Part shown: positions 8,634-17,204 of the stretch, piece by piece
Numbering within the stretch: the first letter of the stretch is position 1
How the letters are laid out: each line of letters starts with the position of its first letter
NCBI GenBank assembly: GCA_031179305.1
Contig: JAPSHX010000015.1
Location: 25,434-89,433 of the forward strand
Source of the DNA: Paenarthrobacter sp.
GTDB lineage: Bacteria > Actinomycetota > Actinomycetes > Actinomycetales > Micrococcaceae
DNA length: 64,000 nucleotides
Reading direction: 5' to 3'
Translations under genes and position numbers: made by a program
Notes under the pieces: model-generated
Database searches by the model: none
What the model was told of the DNA's origin: nothing
What the model saw: the letters and a program-made list of their open reading frames with translations, nothing else

Positions 8634-9260
8634 TTACCGCATCCCTTCGCGCCGGATAGCTGTGGCAATTGCTGCGGCCCGCGTCTCCACGCCCAGTTTG
8701 GCGTAGATGTGGGCGAGGTGGGTTTTGACTGTTGCTTCGGAAATGAACAGGCGTTTGCCCAGATCGCGGTTGCTGAGGCCCTGGGTAAGGAGGCTGAGCA
8801 ACTCGGCTTCGCGGGGAGTGAGTATCTCGTCCGGATTCCGCAGTTGCTGGAACAGGCGTGAGGCCACCGGTGCACTCATCACGCTCTTCCCCTGCACAGC
8901 GCCCCGCACGGCTGCGAAGATCTCCTCCGGCGCGGCATCCTTAAGTAAGTAGCCCATGGCTCCGGCGTCCACTGCGCGGACGATGTCGGCGTCGGAATCG
9001 TAGGTGGTGAACACGATGACGGCCTGCTTCGGATTCCACTGGCGGAGCTGTTTGATGGCTTCGATGCCATCCATTCCGGCGCCCATCGCAAGGTCCATGA
9101 GGACTACCGCGGGCGTGTGCTCGTGCGCAGCGTCCAGTGCTTCCTCGCCTGAGGCCGCTTCCCCGACGACGGCGATATCACCTTGGGTGCCCAACAGCGC
9201 TTTGAGCCCGCTCCGGACTACGGTGTGGTCGTCCACAAGGAGCACGGAAATGGTATTCAT
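8634..9260 (-). CDS. NarL/LuxR-family response regulator, SenR-like
   Basis: A 208-residue response regulator. The receiver domain (about 1-120) has the acidic pair Asp10-Asp11, phospho-acceptor Asp56 in VLMDLAMG, and the conserved lysine in YLLKDAAPEE. A LuxR-type helix-turn-helix follows (LTPREAELLSLLTQGLSNRDLGKRL, then EATVKTHLAHIYAKL). The ATG overlaps the stop of the histidine kinase gene as ATGA, so the two are a coupled pair. The adjacent divergent haem-binding-protein gene suggests this is the SenR-like half of a haem/redox-sensing system; that assignment is inferred from context. Confidence 0.92.
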   Translation of the reverse strand: MNTISVLLVDDHTVVRSGLKALLGTQGDIAVVGEAASGEEALDAAHEHTPAVVLMDLAMGAGMDGIEAIKQLRQWNPKQAVIVFTTYDSDADIVRAVDAGAMGYLLKDAAPEEIFAAVRGAVQGKSVMSAPVASRLFQQLRNPDEILTPREAELLSLLTQGLSNRDLGKRLFISEATVKTHLAHIYAKLGVETRAAAIATAIRREGMR

Positions 9261-10474
9261 AGTGCCTCCTTCAGGCCATTTGCCGGATCAGCAATGTTGG
9301 TCAAGGGGAACTGCGCCGCAATGATGGTTCCCTCGCCCGGCGAGCTTTCCACAGACAATTCTCCGCCCAATTGTTCTACACGCTGCCTCATGGCCCGCAG
9401 GCCGTATCCTCCGTTTGCCGACGGCGGAGGTACCGCTGCGGGATCAAAGCCGCGGCCGTCGTCGAACACGTCCAAGGTGACCGCGTCCGGAAGGTACCCC
9501 AGGGTCACACTGGCGTGGTCTGCACGGGCATGGAGCTTGATGTTGGCCACGGCGCTCTGGGTGACGCGGAGCAGGGCATGCCGCACCTCGGGCGGAAGGG
9601 GTCGCGGCTCACCCGTGACCTGGATGCTCACGGTCTCAAAGTACTGCCTTGCTGCATGTTCCAAGGCCTCCGGCAGCGGCCCGGTCTCGAGGCCCGGAGC
9701 CGAGAGTTCGTGCACCAGACTGCGGGTGTCGGCGAGATTCCGCCTGAGCAAATCCGTTGCTTTGTGTACTTCTTCCCGGGCAGTTTCGGCTGGCCAAGAC
9801 CGCTGGGCGGCTTCAAGGAGAAGCAGGCTGCTGGCCAGGCCTTGGGTGACGGTGTCGTGGATTTCCTGTGACACGCGTTCGCGTTCAGCGGCGATTCCAG
9901 CTTCACGCTGCTTGGCGGCTAGTTGCTCCTGGGCTAGGGTGACGTCGTCGAAAAGCCTGCGTTGCAGTGCCGCGTCGCGCTCGATCTTGTCGTAGATCAG
10001 GGTGAGCAGGGCGCCCGCAGCGAGCGGGCCGAGCAGCATGGCGACGTCCGTCCAACCGCTCATCCGGAAGAGCCCGACGGCGGTGGCCGCCGCCGTCGCG
10101 CCTCCTGCCACATAGCCGGCCCAGCCTTGGAAGGCCGTGCGGGTGAGGAAGAAGATGGCGAAGGAACACCATGCGAAGCTCGGGGCGATCACCACCAACG
10201 CGGCCCAGGCTGCAAGCAACGCGACCGTCCACGGAATCCACAGCTGTTGCATGCCTTGGCCTTGTTGCCGGTGGACCAACACGGCGGTGACCGCGTACAA
10301 CGCACACACTGCAAGGGCCAGGGCAACGGTCCACAGATTGTCCGCGGGGGAGTGGCGCATGACGTACCTGACCGCAGAGGCCACTATCAGGACGGCAAAG
10401 CCCAAGTGCACAACTACATCAATGCGCCCGTCGATTCGGTTGCTGGGCGCGGGCCGTGGGGAGGCAGTTGGCAT
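9257..10474 (-). CDS. NarL-type sensor histidine kinase, SenS-like
   Basis: A 405-residue membrane kinase. The first 165 residues hold about five hydrophobic helices with very short external loops and no large sensor domain. The HisKA_3 dimerisation motif ERERVSQEIHDTVTQGL places the phospho-histidine at about His206. ATP-binding boxes follow (VANIKLHARA; DDGRGFD; GYGLRAMRQRVEQLGG). The start codon directly follows GGGAGG, unusually close for a ribosome site, so a slightly later start is possible. It overlaps the response regulator by ATGA and is divergent from an HbpS-like gene 160 bases away, the arrangement I recall for the Streptomyces SenS/SenR/HbpS haem-responsive system. Confidence 0.9.
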   Translation of the reverse strand: MPTASPRPAPSNRIDGRIDVVVHLGFAVLIVASAVRYVMRHSPADNLWTVALALAVCALYAVTAVLVHRQQGQGMQQLWIPWTVALLAAWAALVVIAPSFAWCSFAIFFLTRTAFQGWAGYVAGGATAAATAVGLFRMSGWTDVAMLLGPLAAGALLTLIYDKIERDAALQRRLFDDVTLAQEQLAAKQREAGIAAERERVSQEIHDTVTQGLASSLLLLEAAQRSWPAETAREEVHKATDLLRRNLADTRSLVHELSAPGLETGPLPEALEHAARQYFETVSIQVTGEPRPLPPEVRHALLRVTQSAVANIKLHARADHASVTLGYLPDAVTLDVFDDGRGFDPAAVPPPSANGGYGLRAMRQRVEQLGGELSVESSPGEGTIIAAQFPLTNIADPANGLKEAL

Positions 10475-10634
10475 CCTCCCATGCTAGATCCCGGCGCTGT
10501 CCTTGGTCTCTCCACCTTTTGGCTGATACCGGTGGCGGAAAGGCTGAGGCCGGGAGGGGCGCCCGGCCGATGTGGCTGTGGGCCCGTCCGCGGAAGCATG
10601 GAGCTGTACCCGATGATTACAACGAGGAGACCCC

Positions 10635-11222
10635 GTGAAGAAGTCCAAGAAGATGATTGCCGCCGCTGCTGCCGGAGCATTGTTGCTCACCGGCGGCGTC
10701 ACTGCCGTGGCCAACGCCGTGTCACCCGCTGCAGCGCCTGCTGCCGCGCCTGCTGCCGCACCGGTGAAGGTTGCCGCAGACGTTCTGCCTGCGCCGGAGA
10801 ACGTCGTGGCCCAGAACCGCATCTCTGTGGGGGCGTCCAGCAAGGCCGTCAATGCCGCGCTCGCAAAGTGCCAGGCCGACAAGCTGCCGTTCGTGACCGT
10901 GGCACTGGTTGACCGCTTCGGCACCGTGCAGGCGCTCCTTCGCGGTGACAACGCCGCCGAGCACACCATCGAAGCCGCCAAGCAGAAGGCCTACACGGCA
11001 GCAGCTTTCGGTGCACCCACCAGCGAACTCGCCAAGCGCGTCAACGGCAACGGCCCGTCCATCGCCGACCTTCCCGGCACCTTGTTCCTGCCCGGTGGCG
11101 TTCCGCTGAAGGTCAACGGCGTTTCAGTGGCGGGCATCGGAGTTGGCGGCGCACCCGACGGCGCCCTCGACGAGGCCTGCGCCACCGCCGGTGCTGATGC
11201 GTTGGCTGCGGCCGCGAAGTAG
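10635..11222 (+). CDS. Secreted haem-binding protein, HbpS/GlcG family
   Basis: A 195-residue exported protein. A signal peptide (MKKSKKMIAAAAAGALLLTGG, cleavage likely after ANA) is followed by a Pro-Ala spacer APAAAPAAAP and then a GlcG/HbpS domain: VNAALAKCQADKLPFVTVALVDRFG, AKQKAYTAAAFGAPTSEL, and the Gly-rich end VAGIGVGGAPDGALDEACA. In Streptomyces reticuli HbpS is an extracellular haem-binding partner of the sensor kinase SenS. Here the gene is divergent from a matching kinase/regulator pair. The domain contains two cysteines that could be redox active. Haem binding is inferred from the family only. Confidence 0.85.
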   Translation: MKKSKKMIAAAAAGALLLTGGVTAVANAVSPAAAPAAAPAAAPVKVAADVLPAPENVVAQNRISVGASSKAVNAALAKCQADKLPFVTVALVDRFGTVQALLRGDNAAEHTIEAAKQKAYTAAAFGAPTSELAKRVNGNGPSIADLPGTLFLPGGVPLKVNGVSVAGIGVGGAPDGALDEACATAGADALAAAAK

Positions 11223-11232
11223 CCTCGGCAGT

Positions 11233-11916
11233 ATGAATTCCCTAAAGGGGCGGGGCGTGGCCGCAGGTTCGGTGATCGGTGCGGGCTTGCTGATCGCCGC
11301 GCTCGTGGCCGGCTGCGCGCCGTCGTCGCCTGCTGACCAGGCGCCCAGCTCGACCGCGACATCGAGCCCAAGTCCTGACCCGTCGTCGTCGGCTGTATTG
11401 CCCACTACACTTTCACCGGAGGCCCAAATCGAAACCGACCGGCTCCTGATCCTCGCCGCGAAGGCCAACGATGTTGCCCGGGTCCGTGAACTGATCGCGG
11501 AGGGTGGGAACGTCAACGCGAAGGATGACATCCAGGACTCCGCGTTCCTCTACGCCGGCGCTGAAGGCTTCAACGAGGTCCTGCAGCTGACTCTGGCTGC
11601 TGGAGCGGATGTTCGCAGCACCAATCGGTACGGCGGCACCGCGCTGATCCCTGCGAGCGAGCATGGGCACACCGAAACGGTCAGGATTCTGATCGCAGCA
11701 GGTGTACCCGTGGACCACGTCAACAATTTGGGGTGGACTGCAATGCAGGAAGCGATCCTGCTCAACAATGGCGGGCCCAAGCAGCAGGACGTGGTCCGGC
11801 AACTCCTGGCTGCCGGCGCCAACCCGGACATCCGCGACCCCCAAGGCCGAACCGCCCTGCAAAACGCAGAGCGGCTCGGGTTCACGGAGATCGCAGCGCT
11901 GGTCCGGAACCGCTGA
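11233..11916 (+). CDS. Ankyrin-repeat lipoprotein
   Basis: A 227-residue protein with a lipoprotein signal (GAGLLIAALVAGC as lipobox), a Ser/Thr/Pro-rich tether of about 45 residues, and then four to five ankyrin repeats: LILAAKANDVARVRELIAEGGNVNAKD, SAFLYAGAEGFNEVLQLTLAAGAD, TALIPASEHGHTETVRILIAAG and a C-terminal TALQNAERLGFTEIAALV unit. I start it at the ATG at 11233, just before the signal peptide; the open frame further upstream overlaps the previous gene. It begins 10 bases after the haem-binding protein stop, so it is probably in the same transcript. A surface-anchored scaffold role is likely; the ligand is unknown. Confidence 0.85.
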   Translation: MNSLKGRGVAAGSVIGAGLLIAALVAGCAPSSPADQAPSSTATSSPSPDPSSSAVLPTTLSPEAQIETDRLLILAAKANDVARVRELIAEGGNVNAKDDIQDSAFLYAGAEGFNEVLQLTLAAGADVRSTNRYGGTALIPASEHGHTETVRILIAAGVPVDHVNNLGWTAMQEAILLNNGGPKQQDVVRQLLAAGANPDIRDPQGRTALQNAERLGFTEIAALVRNR

Positions 11917-11917
11917 T

Positions 11918-11983
11918 CCCAACTAGGTAGCAGATCAGGTCGTTCCCAGCGCTGGGAACGACCTGATCTGCGACTTACTTGGG
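11918..11983. repeat. 66-bp palindromic element, copy 1, bidirectional terminator
   Basis: The core at 11930-11971 is a perfect 42-bp palindrome (two 21-base arms, GCAGATCAGGTCGTT then CCCAGC and its mirror). Outer arms (CCCAACTAGGTA and GACTTACTTGGG) pair at 9 of 12 positions. It fills the whole gap between two convergent genes. A near-identical copy lies at 15585-15650. Confidence 0.85.
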
Positions 11984-13198
11984 TTAGAGGGATTCGAGGA
12001 TGCTCACATAGTTGGCGATGCCCACTCCGCCCATGTTCTGGACCGCGCCCCGGCGTGCATTGGACAACTGCATGTCGCCGGCCGTGCCGCTGAGCTGCAT
12101 CGCGGCGATGACATGCTGCGACACACCAGTGGCCCCCACCGGGTGGCCTTTCGCCTTCAGCCCGCCGGAGACGTTGACGGGCAGCTTGCCGTCCATATAG
12201 ACCCAGCCTTCCTGGACGGCTCGCGCGCCCTCGCCGCGAGGAGTGAGGCCCATGGCTTCATACATGATGAGTTCGGCGATGGTGAAGCAGTCGTGCACCT
12301 CCGCGAAGTCCAAGTCCTGGAGGCCAACTCCAGCCATACCCAGCGCACGCTCCCACGAAGCCCTGGTGGCTGCAAACTCGGTGGGATCGCGCTTCTCCGC
12401 CGGGAAGAAGTCGTTGGCGTGGCCAAATCCGGCGAGGCGCACAGGCGCGGTTGCGCCTCCGGTAGCCGACGTGGAAAGCACGACGGCGGCGGCACCGTCT
12501 GAGACCGGCGAACAGTCCGTGCGGCGCAAGGGTTCGGCCACTATGGGGTTCTTCTCTGAGACGGTCCGGCAGAATTCCTCGCTGAAGTCGCGGTGCATCT
12601 GGGCGTACGGGTTGTCCATGCCGTTGTGGTGGTTCTTGGCGGCGATGGAACCGAGGACGTCGCCAAGGCCGCCTTCGAATCCCAAGGCGTCGATGTTTGC
12701 CCCATAGCGCTTCCCATAGTGCTTGGCGACCTCAGCAAACAATCCGGTGAATCCCGTAGAAGAGGCTTTTCCTGCCATCTCGTACGAAGCGCCAAGCAAG
12801 GCCGCCCTCACAACCTCGGCGCCGGCGTCGGTCATCTTCTCCGCCCCGATCACCAGGACGTGGCGGGCAGTTCCGGCGAGGACGGCTTTGACACCTTGCT
12901 GGAAAGCCGCGGATCCGGAAGCGCAAGCATTCTCGGTGCGCGTCGCGGGAATGTTGGCAAGGTCCGCGGACAACTGAAGCGCCAGCGACGACGTGAATCC
13001 CAGAGGCTGCATCCCGGAGTTGAACTGGCCGAGATAGATCTCATCGATGTCCTTGGGATCCAGCCCCGAGTTCTTAATCGCTTCGCCGGCAACCTGGACA
13101 ATCAGCGACTCCAACGTGTCATCAGTCAGTTTGCCGAACTTGCTGTGCCCCCACCCTGTGAGCAGGATGTCCTTGCCGAATTGGTCCTTCAGGCTCAT
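11984..13198 (-). CDS. Thiolase-family acetyl-CoA acyltransferase
   Basis: A 404-residue thiolase of the SCP-x/acetyl-CoA acetyltransferase type. The nucleophilic cysteine lies in [15 protein letters not shown], the active-site histidine in [17 protein letters not shown], and the EVHDCFT motif replaces the NEAFA of classical thiolases, marking the SCP-2-thiolase-like branch. It would cleave 3-oxoacyl-CoA or condense acyl-CoAs. Its ATG overlaps the stop of the CoA-transferase B gene (ATGA), so the three genes form one operon converting a 3-oxoacid to its CoA ester and then splitting it. Its stop directly abuts the 66-bp palindrome. Confidence 0.9.
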   Translation of the reverse strand: MSLKDQFGKDILLTGWGHSKFGKLTDDTLESLIVQVAGEAIKNSGLDPKDIDEIYLGQFNSGMQPLGFTSSLALQLSADLANIPATRTENACASGSAAFQQGVKAVLAGTARHVLVIGAEKMTDAGAEVVRAALLGASYEMAGKASSTGFTGLFAEVAKHYGKRYGANIDALGFEGGLGDVLGSIAAKNHHNGMDNPYAQMHRDFSEEFCRTVSEKNPIVAEPLRRTDCSPVSDGAAAVVLSTSATGGATAPVRLAGFGHANDFFPAEKRDPTEFAATRASWERALGMAGVGLQDLDFAEVHDCFTIAELIMYEAMGLTPRGEGARAVQEGWVYMDGKLPVNVSGGLKAKGHPVGATGVSQHVIAAMQLSGTAGDMQLSNARRGAVQNMGGVGIANYVSILESL

Positions 13199-13899
13199 GC
13201 GTTTACTCCTTCAAGTGTGTGATCAACAGAGGCGAGAGCCACCGTGAAATCTGCCTCGGTCTTGCTGCGGATCTCTTCCACCGTGACGCCAGGGGCCAGG
13301 CGGGTCAGCAGCAGCCGGGTGCCGCCGTCGTGTGTTTCCGCCGTGGACGGTGTTTCCTCGACGTCGAAAACGGCGAGGTCCGTGATGATCCGGTCAACGC
13401 ACTTGAGTCCAGTGAGCGGGAGCGTGCATTCAGTGACGATCTTGGGCGAACCGTCCTTAGCGTTGTGCTCAGTGAGTACAACCACACGCGGGGTCCCGGC
13501 CACCAGGTCCATGGCCCCGCCCATGCCTTTGACCATCTTTCCGGGAATGGTCCAGTTGGCCAGGTCCCCCGAACCGGACACCTGCATGGCGCCCAGGATG
13601 GCCACCTTGACGTGGCCGCCGCGGATCATGCCGAACGACGTGGCGGAGTCGAAGATGCTGCCGCCGGGGGTGATGGTGACGGTCTGCTTGCCGGCGTTGA
13701 TGAGGTCGGCGTCCTCGTCGCCCTCATACGGGAAAGGGCCCATGCCCAGCAGGCCGTTCTCACTTTGGAGGACAACCCGCACGCCGTCGGGCAGGTTGTT
13801 GGCCACCAACGTGGGAATGCCGATGCCGAGGTTGACGTAATCGCCGTCGTTCAGTTCTTCGGCCGCGATGGCGGCCATTTGGTCTCGTGTCCATGCCAT
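13195..13899 (-). CDS. 3-oxoacid CoA-transferase subunit B
   Basis: The 234-residue beta subunit of a class I CoA-transferase. The catalytic glutamate is in [11 protein letters not shown], near residue 50, and the oxyanion-hole segment with GGAMDLVAG follows. It pairs with the alpha subunit encoded 21 bases upstream to move CoA from succinyl-CoA or acetyl-CoA to a 3-oxoacid. The stop overlaps the thiolase start. Names used for such pairs include ScoB, PcaJ and AtoA; the downstream thiolase is not a classical PcaF type, so acetoacetate or another short 3-oxoacid is as likely as 3-oxoadipate. Confidence 0.9.
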   Translation of the reverse strand: MAWTRDQMAAIAAEELNDGDYVNLGIGIPTLVANNLPDGVRVVLQSENGLLGMGPFPYEGDEDADLINAGKQTVTITPGGSIFDSATSFGMIRGGHVKVAILGAMQVSGSGDLANWTIPGKMVKGMGGAMDLVAGTPRVVVLTEHNAKDGSPKIVTECTLPLTGLKCVDRIITDLAVFDVEETPSTAETHDGGTRLLLTRLAPGVTVEEIRSKTEADFTVALASVDHTLEGVNA

Positions 13900-13920
13900 G
13901 GTGATGTTTTCCTTGTTCTC

Positions 13921-14637
13921 TTAGACCGTGACCGCTTCGCGGGGCGGGCGGACCGTCCGCTGTTCGATGTCCTTGACCCGATCCGTGGCCTGAACCAGCC
14001 GCTGGATGTATACGCCCGGGGTGACGATGTGATTCGGGTCCAGCTGACCGGGTTGAACAATGACCTCAGCCTCGGCGATGGTCACTGCACCCGCGGTGGC
14101 AACCACCGGGTTGAAGTTGCGGGCCGTGTAGCGATAAATCAGGTTCCCGTCCGTATCCGCAGTGTGGGCGTGGACCAGGGCGACGTCGGCGGTGATGGCT
14201 CGCTCCCGGACGTACGTCACGCCGTCGAACTCTTCCAACGGCTTGCCTTCGGCAACCAGGGTTCCCACTCCGGTTCGCGTGTAGAACGCTGGAATGCCGG
14301 CGCCGCCAGCACGGAGACGCTCGGCGAGGGTGCCCTGCGGCGTGAACTCGACCTCCAGCTGGCCGGCGAGGTATTGCTCGGCGAAGAGCTTGTTCTCACC
14401 TACGTAGGAAGCGATGACCTTCCGGACTTGGCCCGCTTCGATGAGGACGCCGAGCCCCTTGCCGTCCACGCCCATGTTGTTGGACACGATGGTGAGATCC
14501 TTGGCGCCGGACTCGCGGACGGCGTCGATGAGGTCAGCGGGGATGCCGCTGAGTCCAAAACCGCCGACGGCGATAGTCAGGCCGTCTGCCATCAGGTCAT
14601 GTAACGCTTGGGCTGCGCTCGCTTGGATCTTGGTCAT
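13921..14637 (-). CDS. 3-oxoacid CoA-transferase subunit A
   Basis: The 238-residue alpha subunit of the class I CoA-transferase. The Gly-rich CoA-binding motif TIAVGGFGLSGIPADLI lies near the N-terminus, followed by VSNNMGVDGKGLGVLIEAGQVRKVIASYVG, which is diagnostic of the family. I start at 14637 because AGAGGAG precedes that ATG; the frame extends 13 codons upstream without a good ribosome site. First gene of the operon with subunit B and a thiolase, divergent from an IclR regulator, with several TGGAC/GTCCA half-sites in the shared promoter region. Confidence 0.9.
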   Translation of the reverse strand: MTKIQASAAQALHDLMADGLTIAVGGFGLSGIPADLIDAVRESGAKDLTIVSNNMGVDGKGLGVLIEAGQVRKVIASYVGENKLFAEQYLAGQLEVEFTPQGTLAERLRAGGAGIPAFYTRTGVGTLVAEGKPLEEFDGVTYVRERAITADVALVHAHTADTDGNLIYRYTARNFNPVVATAGAVTIAEAEVIVQPGQLDPNHIVTPGVYIQRLVQATDRVKDIEQRTVRPPREAVTV

Positions 14638-14760
14638 GCTCGACTCCTCTTTGAGTTGTTTCTCACCGCAGTCCACTTTGTGGAACGCATCGACTCTAAA
14701 ATAGGAGCCTAGGGTCCACCCATTAGGCGGTCAATGAGCTAGATGTCCAATTACTCAGGG

Positions 14761-14789
14761 TATGGACACTACGATGAAGGGTGTCCATA
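14761..14789. promoter_or_regulatory. IclR-type operator in the scoA/iclR divergent region
   Basis: A perfect 9-bp inverted repeat, TATGGACAC at 14761-14769 and GTGTCCATA at 14781-14789, spaced by 11 bases. Further half-sites occur at 14714-14718 and 14745-14749 (GTCCA) and a second overlapping repeat, TCCAT ATT ATGGA, at 14784-14796. The cluster lies between the divergent CoA-transferase operon and the IclR gene. Confidence 0.65.
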
Positions 14790-14819
14790 TTATGGATGAA
14801 ATCTCTTGTGGAGGGTGCT

Positions 14820-15584
14820 GTGGTGGTTCAGGGAGCGCAAGTGGTGGGCCGGGTGGCCCTGCTGCTTCGGCTTGTGGGACGTAAGCCCGAAGGCATGTCC
14901 CTGGCGGGCTTGGTGCGGGAGTCCGGCTTGACCCGGCCGACCGTTCACCGGCTTCTGACCTCCTTGGCCGCGGAGGGTTTACTGGAACACGATCCGGCCT
15001 CCGGGAAGTGGGTGTTGGGGCCGGAGATCTTCCTGCTGGGATCAGTGGCCGCTGCACGTTTTCCCATGGAGGACATTGCGCGGCCTTCGCTGCGCAGGTT
15101 GGCTGCAGAGACAGGAGAGAGCGCCTTCTTCTCCATTCGTCGTGGCAACGAAACCGTGTGCGTGCTGCGGGAAGAGGGCTCGTTCCCGGTGCGGTCCTTC
15201 GTGCTGCACGAAGGCGTGCGCTTTCCGCTGGGGGTCGCTTCGGCCGGCACTGCCATCATGGCTTTCCTGCCTCCCGACGAACAGGAACCGTTGTTGGGCG
15301 ACTGGGCCGCGCACGCCGGCGACTTCGCCGTGGGGCATCCTGTTGACGTGGTGCGGGACAACCTGGAACGGACGCGGCTGGCTGGATACTCCGTCAATCC
15401 CGGTTTGATCCTGGAAGGCAGCTGGGGCATGGGAGCGGCTGTGTTTGATCAGCAGGGACGGCCAGCGTGGGCTCTTTCCTTGACGGGAATTGAGCCGCGA
15501 TTCCGTGCAGACCGCCAGGAGTTCCTCGGGAAACTGTTGCTCGAGGAAGCGCACAGGATGACGGCGCGCCTGCAGGGATCCTGA
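14820..15584 (+). CDS. IclR-family transcriptional regulator
   Basis: A regulator of about 254 residues. The N-terminal winged helix-turn-helix is MSLAGLVRESGLTRPTVHRLL followed by a wing (GKWVLGPEIFLLG). The C-terminal effector domain carries the family pattern ESAFFSIRRGNETVCVLREEG and LGVASAGTAIMAFLP. GGAGGG at 14810-14815 serves GTG codons at 14820 or 14823, so I prefer these to the upstream GTG at 14781, which lies inside the operator repeat. It is divergent from the CoA-transferase/thiolase operon and probably controls it, sensing the 3-oxoacid or its precursor. It ends at the second 66-bp palindrome. Confidence 0.88.
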   Translation: MVVQGAQVVGRVALLLRLVGRKPEGMSLAGLVRESGLTRPTVHRLLTSLAAEGLLEHDPASGKWVLGPEIFLLGSVAAARFPMEDIARPSLRRLAAETGESAFFSIRRGNETVCVLREEGSFPVRSFVLHEGVRFPLGVASAGTAIMAFLPPDEQEPLLGDWAAHAGDFAVGHPVDVVRDNLERTRLAGYSVNPGLILEGSWGMGAAVFDQQGRPAWALSLTGIEPRFRADRQEFLGKLLLEEAHRMTARLQGS

Positions 15585-15650
15585 CCCAACTAGGTAGCAG
15601 ATCAGGTCGTTCTCAGCGCTGAGAACGACCTGATCTGCGACCTAGTTGGG
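15585..15650. repeat. 66-bp palindromic element, copy 2, bidirectional terminator
   Basis: Almost perfect over its full length: core arms at 15597-15617 and 15618-15638 are exact mirrors (GCAGATCAGGTCGTT then CTCAGC), and the outer arms CCCAACTAGGTA and GACCTAGTTGGG pair at 11 of 12 positions. It differs from copy 1 by a compensated change in both core arms. It starts at the base after the IclR stop and includes the stop codon of the convergent acetyltransferase gene. Confidence 0.85.
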
Positions 15651-16232
15651 GGAGGTGAGGTCCAGACGCATCAGCACCCTCGGGAAACCGTTGAGGACCG
15701 ACGTCGTCTCGGCCACTTTCTTGAAGCCCGCCTGCTCGAATAGCCTCCGGGTGCCCACGTAGGCCATGGTCAGGTCCACCTTGCCGCCTTTGTTGTCCAC
15801 CGGGTAACCCTCAATGGCGGGCGCGCCGTGGCTCTTTGCGAAGTCAATCGCCCCGCGGAGCAGCTCGTGGGAAATTCCCTTGCCACGATGCCCGGGTCTC
15901 ACCCGTATACACCAGACCGACCACACCCTCGTCTCATCCACGTGGGGGATCTTGCGGTTCTTGGCAAAAGTGGTGTCCGCGCGAGGGTGGACTGCTGCCC
16001 ACCCAACTACTTCGTCGCCGTCGTATGCCAGAACGCCTGGGGGTGGGTCCTCGGCCACCAGCTTCCTCACCAACTTCCCGCGCTCCTGTTTCTGGAGCTC
16101 CTGGTTCAGTTTCGACGGAATCCTGTAACTCAGGCACCAGCACACGTTGGCATCGGGGCTCTTGGGTCCCACCATGGTTTTCACGTCATCGAACACCGTC
16201 GCGGGTCGAACCTCGATAGCCATGCGGATCAT
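15642..16232 (-). CDS. GNAT-family N-acetyltransferase
   Basis: A 196-residue member of the GNAT superfamily. The acetyl-CoA-binding motif A is RVRPGHRGKGISHELLRGAI, preceded by a beta-strand WSVWCIRV, and motif B-like residues include TRRLFEQAGFKKV. The N-terminal part has CWCLSYRIP, a pattern shared by a group of GNAT proteins annotated only generally. The substrate is unknown. Start could be Met1 or Met4. Its stop codon lies within the palindromic element. Confidence 0.85.
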   Translation of the reverse strand: MIRMAIEVRPATVFDDVKTMVGPKSPDANVCWCLSYRIPSKLNQELQKQERGKLVRKLVAEDPPPGVLAYDGDEVVGWAAVHPRADTTFAKNRKIPHVDETRVWSVWCIRVRPGHRGKGISHELLRGAIDFAKSHGAPAIEGYPVDNKGGKVDLTMAYVGTRRLFEQAGFKKVAETTSVLNGFPRVLMRLDLTSPN

Positions 16233-16434
16233 CCTGTCACCAGGATCAACCCCTCCACCAGACCTGGGGAGGCTGGCTTAAAAAAACTTTTTCAATCCGC
16301 ACCCATCCACGTCGTCCCAACCTCCGAATAGCTGGTGAGACACAAACCGCTGGTGAAGCAAAAGCGACACCTGCAGCCCGTGTCCCACCACCAAATGGAC
16401 CCAACGCCCTGGTTCCAAAAACAAGGAGAATGAC

Positions 16435-17115
16435 ATGTTGTCCACAAAGCGCCCCGCCCTCGCCTTCGTTGGCCTCACTGCAGCCGCCCTTCTCGGTCTC
16501 ACTGCCTGTGGTGGTTCCAGCACATCCAGCACACCGGCTGCTTCGTCTGCCGCCCCGGAAACCTCTATGGCGGCGCCGTCGCCGTCGGCCTCCGCCATGA
16601 CCAGCGCCGCCATGGATCCGGCCGCTAACCTTGTGGGCCCCGGCTGCGCCGGTTACGCCGCGCAGGTTCCGGACGGTGCCGGTTCGGTAATGGGCATGGC
16701 CCAGGACCCGGTAGCCGTAGCAGCATCGAACAACCCGCTGCTCAAGACCCTGACCGCCGCAGTTTCGGGTCAGCTCAACCCCAAGGTGGACTTGGTTTCT
16801 ACCCTGAATGGCAGCGAATTCACGGTGTTCGCACCGGTTGACGATGCCTTCGCCAAGATCGACCCCGCAACGATCGAGACGCTCAAGACGGACGATGCCC
16901 TGCTGAGCAAGATTCTCACCTATCACGTAGTCCCCGGTCAGCTGACCCCGGACCAGATCGTGGGCACCCACACGACTGTCCAGGGTGGCGAAGTGACGGT
17001 TGCCGGCACCAAGGATGCCCTCACGGTTGACGGAGCTTCCAACGTGATCTGCGGTGGCGTTCAGACCGCCAACGCCACGGTTTACCTGATCGATTCGGTG
17101 CTGATGCCCAAATAG
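16435..17115 (+). CDS. Fasciclin (FAS1) domain surface lipoprotein
   Basis: A 226-residue lipoprotein. AAGGAG precedes the ATG; the signal peptide ends in the lipobox LTAC, then a Ser/Thr/Ala-rich tether of about 40 residues. The FAS1 domain runs from about residue 95 to the end: [43 protein letters not shown] (H1 region) and a [13 protein letters not shown] (YH motif) segment, ending [11 protein letters not shown]. The closest known relatives by layout are mycobacterial MPT70/MPT83-type secreted proteins. It probably acts in cell-surface adhesion; no enzymatic motif. A strong terminator follows. Confidence 0.92.
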   Translation: MLSTKRPALAFVGLTAAALLGLTACGGSSTSSTPAASSAAPETSMAAPSPSASAMTSAAMDPAANLVGPGCAGYAAQVPDGAGSVMGMAQDPVAVAASNNPLLKTLTAAVSGQLNPKVDLVSTLNGSEFTVFAPVDDAFAKIDPATIETLKTDDALLSKILTYHVVPGQLTPDQIVGTHTTVQGGEVTVAGTKDALTVDGASNVICGGVQTANATVYLIDSVLMPK

Positions 17116-17141
17116 GCTTTAGCCTCCAGCAGTACTAACAA

Positions 17142-17178
17142 AAAGCAGGCGCCGGAAGAAGAATCCGGCGCCTGCTTT
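17142..17178 (+). terminator. Rho-independent terminator of the fasciclin gene
   Basis: A perfect 15-bp stem (AAAGCAGGCGCCGGA at 17142-17156 and its complement at 17164-17178) with a 7-base loop, ending in CTTTGTTGTGTT. The convergent small gene at 17205-17399 can use it too. Confidence 0.88.
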
Positions 17179-17204
17179 GTTGTGTTCGAATCAGCGTGTT
17201 GCTG

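Noticed and set aside
13219..14604. 461-codon open frame on the plus strand opposite the CoA-transferase genes
   Set aside because: It is the mirror of scoA and scoB; the translation is low in motif content and rich in His, Arg and Gly, typical of antisense frames in GC-rich DNA.
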